From contig NC_134461.1 in the NCBI RefSeq assembly GCF_047948215.1, forward strand, positions 83,972,103 through 84,036,102: a stretch of DNA of 64,000 nucleotides. Reading direction: 5' to 3'. Shown here piece by piece: positions 1-10,902 of the stretch (the first letter of the stretch is position 1; the number at the start of each line of letters is the position of its first letter). The position numbers and the translations under genes are program-made. The stretch is from Lycorma delicatula. Lineage: Eukaryota; Arthropoda; Insecta; Hemiptera; Fulgoridae. The notes beneath the pieces were generated by a model, which was not told the origin of the DNA, did not search any database, and saw only the letters and a program-made list of their open reading frames with translations.

Positions 1-621
1 TTATAATAGATTTATAATCTTTACTTAATCGAATAATCTCTCTATTTGATTCCAGAAATTTATACTCTTCATGAAAATAATAGAGCTAAAGCAACTCATT
101 TAATGGAGTAATTACCTATAATTACGCGTTTATTCATTATAATTATAAATAATACACAGGCTTACAAAGAAAAAAAAAATATGGGCTTCGACAGTTTCTG
201 TTATTGTGGTTAAGGAATTTTTAATTTGTTTTTTTTTTTGTTTGTTTAATTCGTTACTAGTTTAGACAAAGAGATGTGATATTTATTATTTTACTTTGTA
301 ATTGGATTCTACCCATCCCAGGCTTATGCAACATTGCAATTTACTCTTACAAAAAAATATGTTTATGGTCTTTCACCTGTGCTTTTTAACTTAGTTTTAG
401 ATAAAGTCATGAAAACCTTCTTTTGCCGACGACTAAACAGTCTTTGTAGAATCAGAACAACAAGCATTCAACCAGACTAACCAATTGAAAGAATTAGCTG
501 AAAACACAGGGTTGCTGATGGTCTACTTTTCAAAGACAGAAATGATGACTGCCAAAAAAAGTAAAAAGTTAAAAGTATGGCAAAATTAAGATCACGGATC
601 ATTTTAGGTATCTTGGAGAAA

Positions 622-822
622 GAAAGAAAAAACACCGGTGTACTAGATCGTGGATACCGGTGTTCTTTGGTGGTTGGGTTTCAATTAACCACACATCTCA
701 GGAATGGTCGAACTGAGAATGTACAAGACTACACTTCATTTACACTCATACATATCACCCTCATTCATCCTCTGAAGAATTATCTAAACGGTAGTTACCG
801 GAGGCTAAACAGGAAAAAGAAA
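622..822 (+). mobile_element. SINE-B insertion, head-truncated, 16-bp target duplication
   Basis: The tRNA-like head is missing. The body starts at the ACCGGTGTTCTTTGG region and continues through the family's ACTACACTTCATTTACACTC block, then a CATCCTCTGAAG tail ending in an A-rich stretch. The target AGGTATCTTGGAGAAA occurs at 606-621 and again at 823-838. The insertion lies inside the LINE reverse-transcriptase frame, duplicating the codons for RYLGE, so it is younger than the LINE copy. Confidence 0.88.
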
Positions 823-1012
823 AGGTATCTTGGAGAAATAATTTGTAGAAACGGAACCGATAATCTTCTGATTTTGAACAAAAAACACACATTTGATTGA
901 ATGACTAAACGTTTACACAAAAAATATTTACAATAACAAGAACCTTTCTATAAGGCATTATAGCACAATTGTAAGACCAGTCATCTTTTACGGCATGAAA
1001 ATTACAAATACA

Positions 1013-1421
1013 GTGAGGTAATTTTATCGTGTACACTATAATTTCATTATGGACTATAATACAGAGAGACTCACATTTCATTTGATTCGTAGAATGTAGT
1101 TACGCACAACTGGTAATGTCTTAACAGCAAATATTAGAATGTCCATCATTTTCCTGAAGGTTAGTCCGAACCCTTTTCACCATATTTTTTGAGATGAATT
1201 CCATTAGTCCTGATGTCCTACGAAGGGTGTAAAAAAATATTTTGCTAAGGGTTCGGACATGCCTTCAGGAAAATAGTGGACATTTCCAACACTTGCTGTA
1301 AGACATTACCGGTTGTGCCTAACTATATTCCATGAATCAAATCATACGTGAGTATCTCTGTTTTATAGTTCATAATAGAATTATAATTAGTATTATGATG
1401 TACACGATGAAATGATCGCAC
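1013..1421. repeat. Long imperfect foldback (about 190-bp arms)
   Basis: The left arm starts at GTGAGGTAATTTTATCGTG. The reverse complement of the right arm starts GTGCGATCATTTCATCGTG, and the two align for most of their length, including CACAACTGGTAATGTCTTA against CACAACCGGTAATGTCTTA and TTTTCCTGAAGG in both. The loop lies near 1185-1230. It interrupts the LINE relic. It fits a MITE with very long terminal inverted repeats. No protein is encoded. Confidence 0.85.
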
Positions 1422-1860
1422 TATATAACCGGGATAGAAAATTCATTCAAGATAGAAAAAAGGATTTACGGTCAAAGAAGGCTGAAATCATATACGATAA
1501 AATTGAAGATCTGGAAGTAACAATAAGAAAATGACGACTAATTCTATGAGACAAATGTTCTGAATGAACCAGTCAAGGCTAAACAAACAAATTTTCAATA
1601 AACTTTGGAATTATAAAGGTCAGGGAGGCTGTGTTAAAAGGATGAAAGAAGAGCTCAAAAAGTTCAAAATTACAAAAAAAATGTGTAGATCGAAAAGAGT
1701 ACAGAAAGAAAATTCTTGAGTTAAATGTTCCTGTAGGTAAAAAGAAAAAAAATTGAGGAAATTGGACTGAAAAAAGAAGAGCTGAACAATCCGAAAAAAT
1801 GAAGTACTTCTGGAGGAAAAAGAAGGAAACTATATGAAATGATATTTGGGTGTTCTTGGC

Positions 1861-2918
1861 CTATCCGTGGAGAAAAAATGTACATACATAATAAATCTTT
1901 TCAGTTATCATTTTTTTGCCTTTGTGTTATGTACTATTTTGTATCGTAATTTTAAATTTAATTATTATAAAATTAAATTTTAGTAAGCTTTTTTACAAAT
2001 AAAATACATACATTATGTATTTGTATCATGATGCTTAACTTATGTGGGTCACAACTACTGTATGATTTACCCACACGTGTGCTTCAACCATATAATCATT
2101 AAAACGGAATAAACATCAGGTGTTCCTTATATACGCACAATATTTTTTACGAGATTAAAACAGTTTTACCGAATTTTATATGTATAATCTAAATTTAACC
2201 TCAAAATTAGTAATATAAAATTACATTTTGCGACCTACTTAAATGTATGCGGGTCAAAAAAAAAAACAAAACAATAAAAACGATTACTGACGTAATGACG
2301 TTTACTTTAAACTACGCTGTGGTTTAGGGATAAATTAAGGAATCCCCAACGTTGTATTACATCTTTGACTATGAGTTTGAAGTTTAATATCTCGCTCCTT
2401 AATGACGGATAATAATCGGAATCATTTTATACCCCCATCATATTTCATTTAAGTAATGTTAATTATTCATTTTTTTTTTTTTAATTTAAGAAAAGCTTAA
2501 GTATCCTTTTTGATTATTTTAGAACACAGTTCGATTTTATATTGGTGTAGAATGCTTAAAATAAAATATAAAAATAATATTACAATTGTTATTTTTCATT
2601 TTCTTATAAATTTGGGTAATTTGGATCAGTTACTTATTTTCTATCGTTTTCATTGTAATAGTAATTCAGTCAGTGATTGTTATTTTTTTAAAATTATAAA
2701 TAAAAATAAACGGTATCTTTATTTTGGCTTTTAAATAATTAAGAGAACGTTGATAAAGTTGATTAACTTCAAGGATAAATTGATATTTATAAATATAAAT
2801 GTGATTAAATATTTCGCGCTTTTGTGATTGATGTAATCTTACAGAAACTATCGCAAAAAATTAATATCTGTTGCCTTATATTACGAGATTAAATCAATAA
2901 TACAGTTAAAAATTTATA
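1861..2918. other. AT-rich stretch, nothing recognised
   Basis: No coding region, RNA gene or known repeat could be supported. The small open frame from 2510 is AT-rich chance sequence. Confidence 0.6.
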
Positions 2919-3121
2919 TACGATAAAATTGAAGATCTGGAAGTAACAATAAGAAAATGACGACTAATTCTATGAGGTACATGTTCTGAATGAACCAGTC
3001 AAGGCTAAACAAAAAATTTTCAGTAAACTTTGGAATTATAAAGGTCAGGGAGGCTGTTTTAAACAGATGAAAGAAGACCTCAAAAAGTTCAAAATTACAA
3101 AAAAAAAACAGATGTGTAGAT
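2919..3121 (+). repeat. Second copy of the LINE 3' segment
   Basis: This stretch is nearly identical to 1493-1690, from TACGATAAAATTGAAGATC to GATGTGTAGAT. It differs by a few substitutions and A-run length. It carries the NKLWNYKGQGG part of the LINE tail. It sits about 1.4 kb downstream in direct orientation, so it is either a local duplication or a second insertion of the same LINE 3' end. Confidence 0.85.
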
Positions 3122-3162
3122 ACAGCAGTTACTGTAATAGTTACGAGTATCTTAAAATAAGT

Positions 3163-4040
3163 TGTTATGCTGCAAAAAGGAAATTTTGGTAAAATCAGTT
3201 TAAAAAAAGGGGTATGGTTTTGTTTGCACTTTTCGACGTTTCATTAACCAGGGACCTCAAAATATATATTTTTTCTTATTTTTTTTTCTTATTTTTTTCT
3301 TTTTTTCTTATTTTTTCTTATTATTTTTTCTTTTTAACCTCCAGGTAGACCTGGAGGTTAAAAAGAAACCTGGTTAGGTACCTAACGCTACCGTTAGGTA
3401 TTACTTCAGAGGATGAGATGAGTGATTTTAGCGTGTGTGAAAAAATGCCATGCCTGACCGGGATTCGAACCCGGGACTTCCGGATAAAGGCCGAGACGCT
3501 ACCACTCGCGCCATGAAGGCCGGCAGAGAAAAAAGTGATGGGTAATGTTTGGACTGGATAAATTGATTTTGATGAAATTTTGTACGGAGACTCGTGTATA
3601 TGGGGCAATTTGTTGGCAAACGTTTGAGGCTCAGTATCTCCAGGGGGTGTGGTAGATCACTGTGGCAGGGGGTCTTTTGGATCACTTTCCTCAAAATTTT
3701 GCAAACGTAACACCACCTTATATTAGGCTAAGTACGTGTGCACGCACTTAAATTACCATTTAAGAAAAAAAAAATTGCTTCCAAATTATCTCCTTCCCCA
3801 AAACACGTTAATTTATTGCATTTTCTAACCGATTTTTTTTTTGTCTTTCTAAGCACAGTACTAGTACAAGTGGCCCACAAAAATACTTTGGGAGCAATAT
3901 TGGAGGTGGGGGAGCCGATTAAAGTTTACAAATATATATTTTTTGAATTTTAACTTTTTTATGTATCCTTATTTTTCTGCTATATAAGAATAAATAACAA
4001 ATACCAGAAAATTATAACAACTTTGTTATAATTTAAAAAA
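3163..4040 (+). repeat. Repeat D copy, interrupted by SINE-A
   Basis: Landmarks shared with the copies at 54170 and 62695 are TATGCTG, GGGGTATGG, CGACGTTTCATTAACCAGGGACC, then (after the SINE) GATGAAATTTTG, CAGTATCTCCAGGGGGTG, GTGGCCCACAAAAATAC and GGAGCCGATTAAAGTTTA. No coding capacity was found. The class is unknown. (Landmarks longer than 20 bases are given here in shortened form in the finding text.). Confidence 0.75.
3327..3526 (-). mobile_element. SINE-A, tRNA-headed, with an inverted 3' end
   Basis: Read on the minus strand, the head contains a box A-like GGCGCGAGTGG and a perfect box B GGTTCGAATCC within a tRNA-like fold. A CATCCTCTGAAGTAATACC tail follows. The 3' end is unusual: 3327-3345 and 3350-3368 are perfect 19-bp reverse complements with a 4-base loop, so the terminal CCTGGAGGTTAAAAAG is present in both orientations. 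It lies within repeat D. Confidence 0.85.
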
Positions 4041-4449
4041 TATATTTGGCAATTTTTAAACATTCCTGATTAAAATTAAATTGAAAATAGCCGATAACTG
4101 GAAAACCATTGCTTGAAAAGAAGATCCAAATTGAACGAGGACTAATGAAACAGTAGTACTTCTTTCGTAATAATTATTATTTGATAATTTATATATTTTT
4201 TTTTTTTTGTTTTTATATGGGTGTCAAGTCGAACTTATTTTAAAAATAATGAAAACCGGTATATTTCTTTAAGTTTTCATTAAAATTTTTGAAAAAAAAA
4301 ACTAGTGATTTTATGAAATTGTTTACGTTAATGAAAAAATTATTATAGATAAGAAAAATTTTTATTTATCAGAATCCAGTCGCTAGATAGTGTTCTTTAT
4401 ACCGTTTTTCATCGTAATATTATTATTATTATTATATAATAATCAAGAA

Positions 4450-5354
4450 TATTCAGTAGCTAGCCGGTCAAGGGGGCTCCACCCCGCTAGATGGCTATCT
4501 GGATGCTCGCTTTGTTCGTTACCCTCATGGTTGTGAGAATAATACTGATAACAATTGAAGCCTGAAAAGCATTCTTGCCTCCCAGCGATTCCTTCGTTCT
4601 TGACGTAGAAGCTCTGATACGCTCCTGCTATAGACAAACATATTATTTTTGGTTCCCCTTTCCATTTCCGAGCATAACAATACGATACACTTCTACCATG
4701 GCGCCAGTATGTCCACGATTTTAATCTGAACATTATATCTAAAGGCTCTTTTATCCTTATGTGACCCACGGTAGCTCTACAATGACATCAGTATGAACTA
4801 GTAAGGAATTTAATTGCAACTTGCGTTTCAAATTTATTGCAGCTCGAATCTGGGCGTAGCGCTCCCGATCAACAGCTAATCGAGAATCACGCAGCTTATT
4901 TAGCTATTTCACAGGACCGATATTTTTTCATTTTTTTACCACACTGAATAATAAGAAAATTTGAATCCTCTTTCTTGAAGGCTTATTTTTTACGTTTTAC
5001 AATCCAATATCGAGAGCCAAAATAAACAATCGAAACCCATAAAAGTTCGCTAAATATGCTAATAATTTAAGCTAATTACGGTAATAATAATAATTTTAAA
5101 ATAATCATATAATAAAATATTTAAAAGTATATAGATCTAAACTCAGGAATCTTTTTCTTTTACCATGGTAACAGAAATATAATGAAATAAAAGGATATAT
5201 ATATATTTTGTTAATGAATATCTTTAATCTTAACCCTCATTAAGAAAATCGTAATAATTCTAATAGGAGATATTGAACAAGACTGTTAAGGTATAAATCT
5301 GCAAATTAAAATCTGTCCAGTAGTTTTTGCGTGATGCGCGTACAGGAGTGACAC
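4450..5354 (+). repeat. Repeat F copy
   Basis: It begins near AGCTAGCCGGTCAAGGGGGC and shares CTTTGTTCGTTACCCTCATG and GTGAGAATAATACTGATA with the copy at 39247. The end has the motif TTTTTGCGTGATGCGCGTAC, resembling TTCTTGCGTGATACGTGAAC in the other copy. Such GCGTGATACGTGAAC endings occur at the 3' ends of some LINE-derived repeats, but no reverse transcriptase is seen here. An open frame of 108 codons on the minus strand is broken in copy B and is not treated as a gene. Confidence 0.65.
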
Positions 5355-5448
5355 TAGTTATAATTTTATTAAAAATGTATTTAAAAATAATAAATGAAAT
5401 GACTCTTTTTTTAGTTCTTTTTTTAAGTATTAATTTCAAATTGTTTTT

Positions 5449-6095
5449 ACTTTCTTGTACGAAGTAAAGGAAGCATGTGATCGCAAAAAAATTCGGTTTT
5501 CAGATTTCAAAGGAAATATCCATTTTGACCAACCCTGAGTCCATTTTGACTAGTTTTGGCGTGACGTCTGTATAACTGAGAAACGACTAGCAGTAGGATA
5601 TTGAAATTTTGAATTTAGGACTGTTGTACTATCTAGTTGTGCACCTCCCCTTTTGATTGCATTCGACTTCACCATATACTCCGAAAAAGCCGAAAGTCCC
5701 CCAAACAAATTGGATTTTGGACCTTCTCTTAACTGCTGTAGTAAGCCCTCATTGAGAGCTTTTCAATGAAATATCATAAGTGATACTTATTTTCATTGGT
5801 TCCAGAGTTATAACTAAATAAAATTTTAATTACTGAAATATTTGGATTTTACAAGGAGAAGGCACATCGGTTCGAATCAGACTTCATCTCCTTTTTTTTT
5901 ATTTAAATATATTGATTTATTAATTATTAACCTCTGATTGTAAAAAAATTTACAATAAATAATAAAAAAATAAAACAAAAAGTAAAATAAAATAGTTATA
6001 ATAAGTTAAATAAAATAGAGATAATGAAACAAAATTTTATGTACTTTTCATTTTAAAAAATGTGTGTATGTAATTTAATATGCGTACAATGAAGT
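5449..6095 (+). mobile_element. TIR-1 element (non-autonomous)
   Basis: The copy is bounded by ACTTTCTTGTACG and CGTACAATGAAGT, inverted versions of each other. Internal landmarks are ATATCCATTTTGACCAACCC, GGCGTGACGTCTGTA, TTGTGCACCTCCCCTTTTGA and GGCACATCGGTTCGAATCAG. Length is 647 bp and there is no coding capacity. Shared sequence continues about 40 bp past the right repeat to ACATCAGATT, so the inverted repeats may be slightly internal. Confidence 0.75.
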
Positions 6096-6861
6096 GGAGT
6101 CACACATCAAGTGGATGTCTACATCAGATTTATTTTAAACAACTTCCAACGTTTCACTTCAAATATATAATTACTTTACAGTTTATTTTTTTATCTACCT
6201 TTACATGTTAACTTCCATATGTACGCTATATTTATTTAATAAATTACCAAATCCAATTTATTTTAATTATTTTCTTAGTATTTTATGATAATTTTTAATA
6301 ATTATATATATATTTTACTTTACATTCAATCACCTTCAAACATTCAAACTTTCTTTACATTCAATTAGTACAGAAAAGTAAGTTCAGTTAAATGGACACC
6401 TCTTTAATAAATATTATAAATTATTCAGGTATATAAATTATTTTTATTTAATTTTAATTCGAATTTTTTATTTTTAATGTGATTTTATGCCTTGGCGTCA
6501 TATTTTTACATCTATGTAAAAATTTTTACATTTTAAGTTTAATTTGTAATGTTAATTTTAATTTATTTTTAAATTTTGTTTTAATTTTTAATTTAACTGA
6601 ATAAAAGTGTAAAATAAAAAGATTAAAGGTTTTAAATTTTAAACCAAAACAAATAAATGCATGATATGTTATTATATTTAACGAAGTTTTTAATGTAATT
6701 TGAGACGAATATATAATGCAGCTGATGAGCGAGAAAATCGCTAAAGCGCTCCTGCATATATAGTGGAATAAGGTAAATCATCCGACTTTGTTTATTCCTT
6801 TCTTTGGTTGATTTAATAAAACAAATATAATAAATATATTTATACATAGTACAGATAGGAG
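6096..6861. other. AT-rich stretch, nothing recognised
   Basis: Very AT-rich sequence up to the mariner target TA. Open frames on the minus strand near 6632-6847 are low-complexity shadows. Confidence 0.6.
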
Positions 6862-6863
6862 TA

Positions 6864-7989
6864 CGAGGTGCGACAATAAAGTAATGAGACTGATGTGAAA
6901 AAAAATGTTGTTTACCGTTTTAGTCATGTTTAGTGTTTTCTCCTTCAAAGTAGTTCCACTCTGATTGCACACATTTATTCCAGCGCTTCTGCCATTGATG
7001 GTAACATTTCTGGAACTCATCTTCTGTAATATCCTCCAAGACCCTCGTCACAGCTTTTTGGACATCTTGTGTTGTTTGAAAATGGTGTCCTTTGACCGCC
7101 ATTTTGACTCTTGGAAATAGAAAAAAGTCGCACGGAGCGATATCTGGTGAATAAGGTGGCTGTGTGAAATTTGTTTTGAGGTTAAAACTTGCTGTACTGA
7201 CAGAGCAGTATGGGATGGCGCATTATCGTGATGCAGAATCCAATTATCAGCAATGTTGGCACGGACACGAAGAACTGGTTTACGAAGTCTTTCTAAAATT
7301 TCTTTGTATTGGTTAATTGTTTGTCCAGGAGGCACCCACTCTTTATGAACAATTCCCTTGGAATCGAAGAAGCACACAAGCATGCATTTCACTTTTGACT
7401 TTGACATGCGAGCTTTTTTTGGTCCGGGTGATCCCTTTGAGCACCATTGCGAACTTTGGCGTTTTGTCTCTGGATCGTATTGAAAAAACCAACCTTCATC
7501 ACTAGCGATAACATGGCTTAACAAATCTGGATTGATTTCCGTTTGCTCTAACAGATCGGCTGCCACATTTTTCCGTGTTTCTCGCTGTTGTTGTGTGAGA
7601 TTTTTGGGGACCATTTTTGCACAAATCTTTCTCATACCAAGATCTTCAGTTAATATTAGACGAACCTTTGAGCTCTTGACATAACCTCCTCTCTAAAAGC
7701 TTTCTGAAGCTTACCATAATTTATCGTCCTGTTTTCACCCAATTTAACGCAAAAAGAAATGGCATACCGTTGCGCAATATTTTGCGGTTTCATTTCTGTG
7801 ACGAGAGACACAAACACGTGTTCACTTATTACAGCACAACTCACGACTGAGAAGTTGCATCAATGTGTCGCTTGGACTAGAAGTAGCTTATAGACCAAGG
7901 TCAAATATGGTGTGCCTACGCAAGCTGCAGGGTTGCCACATCTTGCAAAGAAAAATCAGTCTCATTACTTTATTTATTGTCGCACCTCG
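6864..7989 (-). mobile_element. Mariner transposon, copy A (1126 bp)
   Basis: The terminal inverted repeats are CGAGGTGCGACAATAAAGTA at the left and the same sequence reversed at the right, where a TTTA insertion interrupts it. TA dinucleotides flank both ends (6862-6863 and 7990-7991), the normal mariner target duplication. The transposase reads on the minus strand. Both ends are present, so this copy could in principle have been mobilised in trans, but it cannot make its own enzyme. Confidence 0.95.
6920..7844 (-). pseudogene. Mariner transposase pseudogene (DD34D), copy A
   Basis: A cut-and-paste transposase of the mariner/Tc1 superfamily. Reading from 7844, the N-terminal piece (MSCAVISEHVF to EEVMSRAQ) is followed by a one-base deletion near 7665 relative to copy B. 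It then jumps straight to VRLILTEDLGMRKICAKMVP. The part usually lying between these blocks, most of the helix-turn-helix linker, is missing in both copies. Catalytic residues are readable: Asp in ASDEGWFF, Asp in HHDNAPSHTA, and a third Asp in DIAPCDFF, reached only after a frameshift near 7175. The C-terminus ends NYFEGENTKHD. Known family members are about 345 residues. Multiple lesions make this a clear pseudogene. Confidence 0.93.
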
Positions 7990-7991
7990 TA

Positions 7992-8697
7992 TGATTCTTA
8001 AAAGAATTGATTTTTCATTTACATATATATATATATATATATATATACACCTATATGTGTAGTTTTTTTAAACTTCCCTAGGAAGGAAAAACCCCAAAAA
8101 AATTTAAATGGGAAGAATAGGGTTATGACAAATCATTTAAAAGGACATAGAAAAAAAACGGCAGTCATTTAATTTTTTCTTCAAAACTATTTTCAAAAGT
8201 GTTACCGTACATCTTTAATGTAATGATCCCATACAAAAAAAGTTCATTTTAAAATAAGGCAATTTGTAAATGTTATTTTTTGTTAGTGTTCACTGTTGAA
8301 CAGTTATTTAAAATTTACTGTAGACAACTTTTGAAAATCACTGTGAAAACATTAAATAACCACTATTTTGGTTAGGTTTGTTGTAAGGAAAAGATTTTAT
8401 TTACATCGAAATTTTTATTTTTTAATGCCTTTTAAAACTAGTCTAATACCCCTTTTTATTTAATATTATTGAGTAGCCATCATGAGGTCCCTGGTGAGTG
8501 ATTTAAGTTCGGTGGTCTTGTACCGGAAAAAAAATAGACCGTATCCAGGTTTCAAAAGGTCTTCTGCTAATTTTATTTTTAACTGTTGAAAGAATATTTA
8601 AAAGGTTGGGTACTCTTTCAGAATTTCTTGCCCAAAATTTCTTCTTTTTTTTCTAACGATATATTTCGAATCGTACGTGTATCAAAATTACTTTTTT
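7992..8697. other. Non-coding stretch with a (TA)n run
   Basis: A TA microsatellite lies at about 8022-8045; copy B has a mixed (CA)n(TA)n here. The remainder has no recognisable gene or known repeat. Confidence 0.6.
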
Positions 8698-8975
8698 CCT
8701 GTTTAGACTCCGAGAATTACCGTTCAGGTATTACTTCAGAAGATGAATGAGGATGAATATGTATGAGTGAGTGTAAGTGAAGTGTAGTCTTGTACAGTCT
8801 CAGTACCACCATTCCTTAGATGTTTGGTTAATTAAAATCCAACCACGAAAGAACACCGGTATTCACGATCTAGTTTTCAAATCCGTCTAAAAGTAACTGC
8901 CTTTAGTAGGACTAGGAACTTCGAAATCAGCTGATTTGGGAAGACGTGTTCATCACTAGACCAACCCGGTGGGTG
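8698..8975 (-). mobile_element. SINE-B, near full length
   Basis: On the minus strand it runs from a head with TTGGTCTAGTGATGAACACG (box A-like) through the body block around ACCGGTGTTC to the tail CATCCTCATTCATC, CTTCTGAAGTAATACC and CAGG. It is the best-preserved SINE-B in the duplicated block. The box B region is degenerate. Confidence 0.82.
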
Positions 8976-9031
8976 AATATCAAAAAAACCTTATCAAACA
9001 TAATCTACGCTCGCTTCGCTCGTTAATCTCA

Positions 9032-9228
9032 TCTTTTCTTTTCTGTTTAGCCTCCGGACCACCGCAAAATATAATTTAAGAGGATGATATGTATGAAAGT
9101 AAATGAAGTGTAGTCTTGTACAGTCTCAGGTCGACTATTCCTGAGATGTGTGATTAATTGAAACCCAACCGCAAAAGAACACCGCTATACAAGTTCTAGA
9201 ATTCAAATCCGTATAAAAGTAACTAACC
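9032..9228 (-). mobile_element. SINE-B, head-truncated
   Basis: The tail and body of the family are readable (GTTTAGCCTCCGGACCACC, GAAGTGTAGTCTTGTACAG, AATTGAAACCCAACC). It stops at AAAAGTAACTAACC before the tRNA-like head. It lies only about 57 bp from another SINE-B in the same orientation, so it is an independent insertion or a partial duplication. Confidence 0.8.
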
Positions 9229-9991
9229 TCGTCTAATTAACGTTAAATATTCAAATTATATACTACAACAATGATGCGATCTTTAATGATGGCTAATAGA
9301 GTTTGTTGATTTTTATTTATGTGAATTTCTATTTTGTCATTGATATAAGAATGAGGAAAATAGGATATAGGATAGGAAAATTCAGTTTGATATTTTTAGT
9401 TAGTTTTATCCTGCAGTATAATAATAATTATCGTATAATAAGATAAGTATTGTATTGTGTTTATAAAAGTTATTGTAATTTTGATTATTGTAAATGTTAT
9501 ATTTAAAGATATATTATATAAATTTTTAATTGTATTCGTGTTTCTCCAAGATAATTTTATCTAATGATTAAAATATGTGCATTTTTAATGAATTATGATA
9601 TTACACAATATTACAAGTATACATCGTAAAAAAAAAAAAATAGAACAATTTGGGGGGGAAATTCCAAAAGAGTGCAAAAGGTTACAACATCAATCATTAT
9701 ATATAATATTAATTGATTTTCCCATCTATAATATTTTTAAGAAACCGTATAAAATATATTACTTAAAAGCCTAATTAAAAAAAAAAAAAAATCCTGTAGT
9801 TCTACGAAGGAAGACCGACTTTTCGTTATTTTATTTTATGTAATTATTTACGCAAGAAATATACAAAACATTAAATTAAATGAGAAAACGAAAAGAGATC
9901 TAATTTTTTTTTATTTGATAATAAAATATATATTTTTGTTTATAAGAAAATTAAATTGTACAACCGTAATTTGATGAAATAAAAATAAAGA
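9229..9991. other. AT-rich stretch, nothing recognised
   Basis: No gene, RNA or repeat family could be supported apart from A and T runs near 9630 and 9778. Confidence 0.55.
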
Positions 9992-10256
9992 GTTGACCCT
10001 ACACACAAGCATCAAGTTTAAATTCTGTTCAGTGTGACTCACTGAGTAAGCGCGTATGAAAAATATACTAGTCAACATAACCTCAATTTGAAGTTATCTT
10101 GTCAGTTGACCTTAAATTGAGCGTAACTAAAGAACGACTTGACCAATCATCATAAAAATTTCACACGTGCAACTTCAGATACACTACTACAGCATATCTA
10201 AATTTCAATGAAATTGATTTAGTAAGTTTTTGAGCCATAATTTTTATACATAGGCC
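9992..10256 (+). repeat. Repeat C copy
   Basis: It matches 18704-19010 in order: CAAGCATCAAGTTTAAATTC, AGTCAACATAACCTCAA, GACTTGACCAATCATCAT, CAACTTCAGATACACTACTA and TACATAGGC. Non-coding, class unknown. Confidence 0.7.
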
Positions 10257-10902
10257 AGAAAGTAATACAGTACTTTTCGATGAAAAGTCAGTAAAAAATA
10301 ATTATACAATTTGGAATGTAATTTGTCAAACATTAATTTGTATTAAAAAAAATTGATTTCGGCATTGTTTAAAAATGTTACTAATTATTATTTTAACTAT
10401 ATTATTATATTCATTTTTGCACAATTAGGTAATTTTATTAGTTTTAGTTTTATCTGCATTTTTTTAATTATGTTATTTTGTATGTGTTTTTATTATTTTT
10501 TAAAAATTATTAACTTGTTAAAGTTGTTTATTTTATTGAATGAATTTCTTTTTTTATTTTATCTATCTCTTTTATTGTTTTTGGAACAATTATACTTTTT
10601 GTTCTTGTTTATCTATTGTGTGTAATAATTTTACTGTCAATATTTATCTTTTTTTTATCACATCCTGATATTCTTTTTTAAATTGTGTTTTTCTAATTCA
10701 TTATCTTGCCGATTTAATTTTATGTTAACTTTATTGTATTGTTTTTTTTTACTTTTTTTTTATTAAAGATTAGTTTATAAAAAAAATCATATAATCTTTT
10801 TATTGCTGCCGTTTCAATTAGTCTATTTTTTTTAAATTTTAATTTGTGTTTATTAATATTTTTCGTTATAATATTTAGAAAATCTGATTTGGACATCACA
10901 TG
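10257..10902. other. T-rich low-complexity stretch
   Basis: Long T and TTA-rich runs produce an apparent membrane-like open frame (10353-10625) made almost entirely of Phe, Leu and Ile. Composition, not selection, explains it. Confidence 0.65.

Larger units (their letters stand above)
350..1860 (+). pseudogene. LINE reverse-transcriptase relic, split by a SINE and a foldback
   Basis: Three pieces (about 350-621, 823-1012, 1422-1860) read as the C-terminal half of a non-LTR retrotransposon reverse transcriptase. Piece 1 gives GLSPVLFNLVLDKVMK, the block after the RT active-site approach, and then FSKTE and FRYLGE. Piece 2 restarts at RYLGE and reaches VRPVIFYGMK, resembling the usual YNTVIRP-ALYGSE block. 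Piece 3 gives a basic tail (NKLWNYKGQGG, VDRKEYRKKILELNVPVGK). Stops and frameshifts are present throughout, so nothing is functional. The interruptions are a SINE-B with a target duplication and a long inverted repeat. The clade is not identified. The relic after the gap at 14650 looks like the same group. Confidence 0.72.

Noticed and set aside
3430..3526. tRNA gene called from box A and box B
   Set aside because: The same head recurs many times with SINE bodies and tails, so these are SINE heads and not tRNA genes.
4443..4769. 108-codon open frame on the minus strand, initially attractive as a Cys- and Trp-containing small protein
   Set aside because: It lies inside repeat F, is altered at its end and start in copy B, and matches no domain I recognise.
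10353..10625. 90-codon frame resembling a multi-pass membrane protein
   Set aside because: It is made of Phe, Leu and Ile because the DNA is T-rich. Copy B does not preserve the frame.
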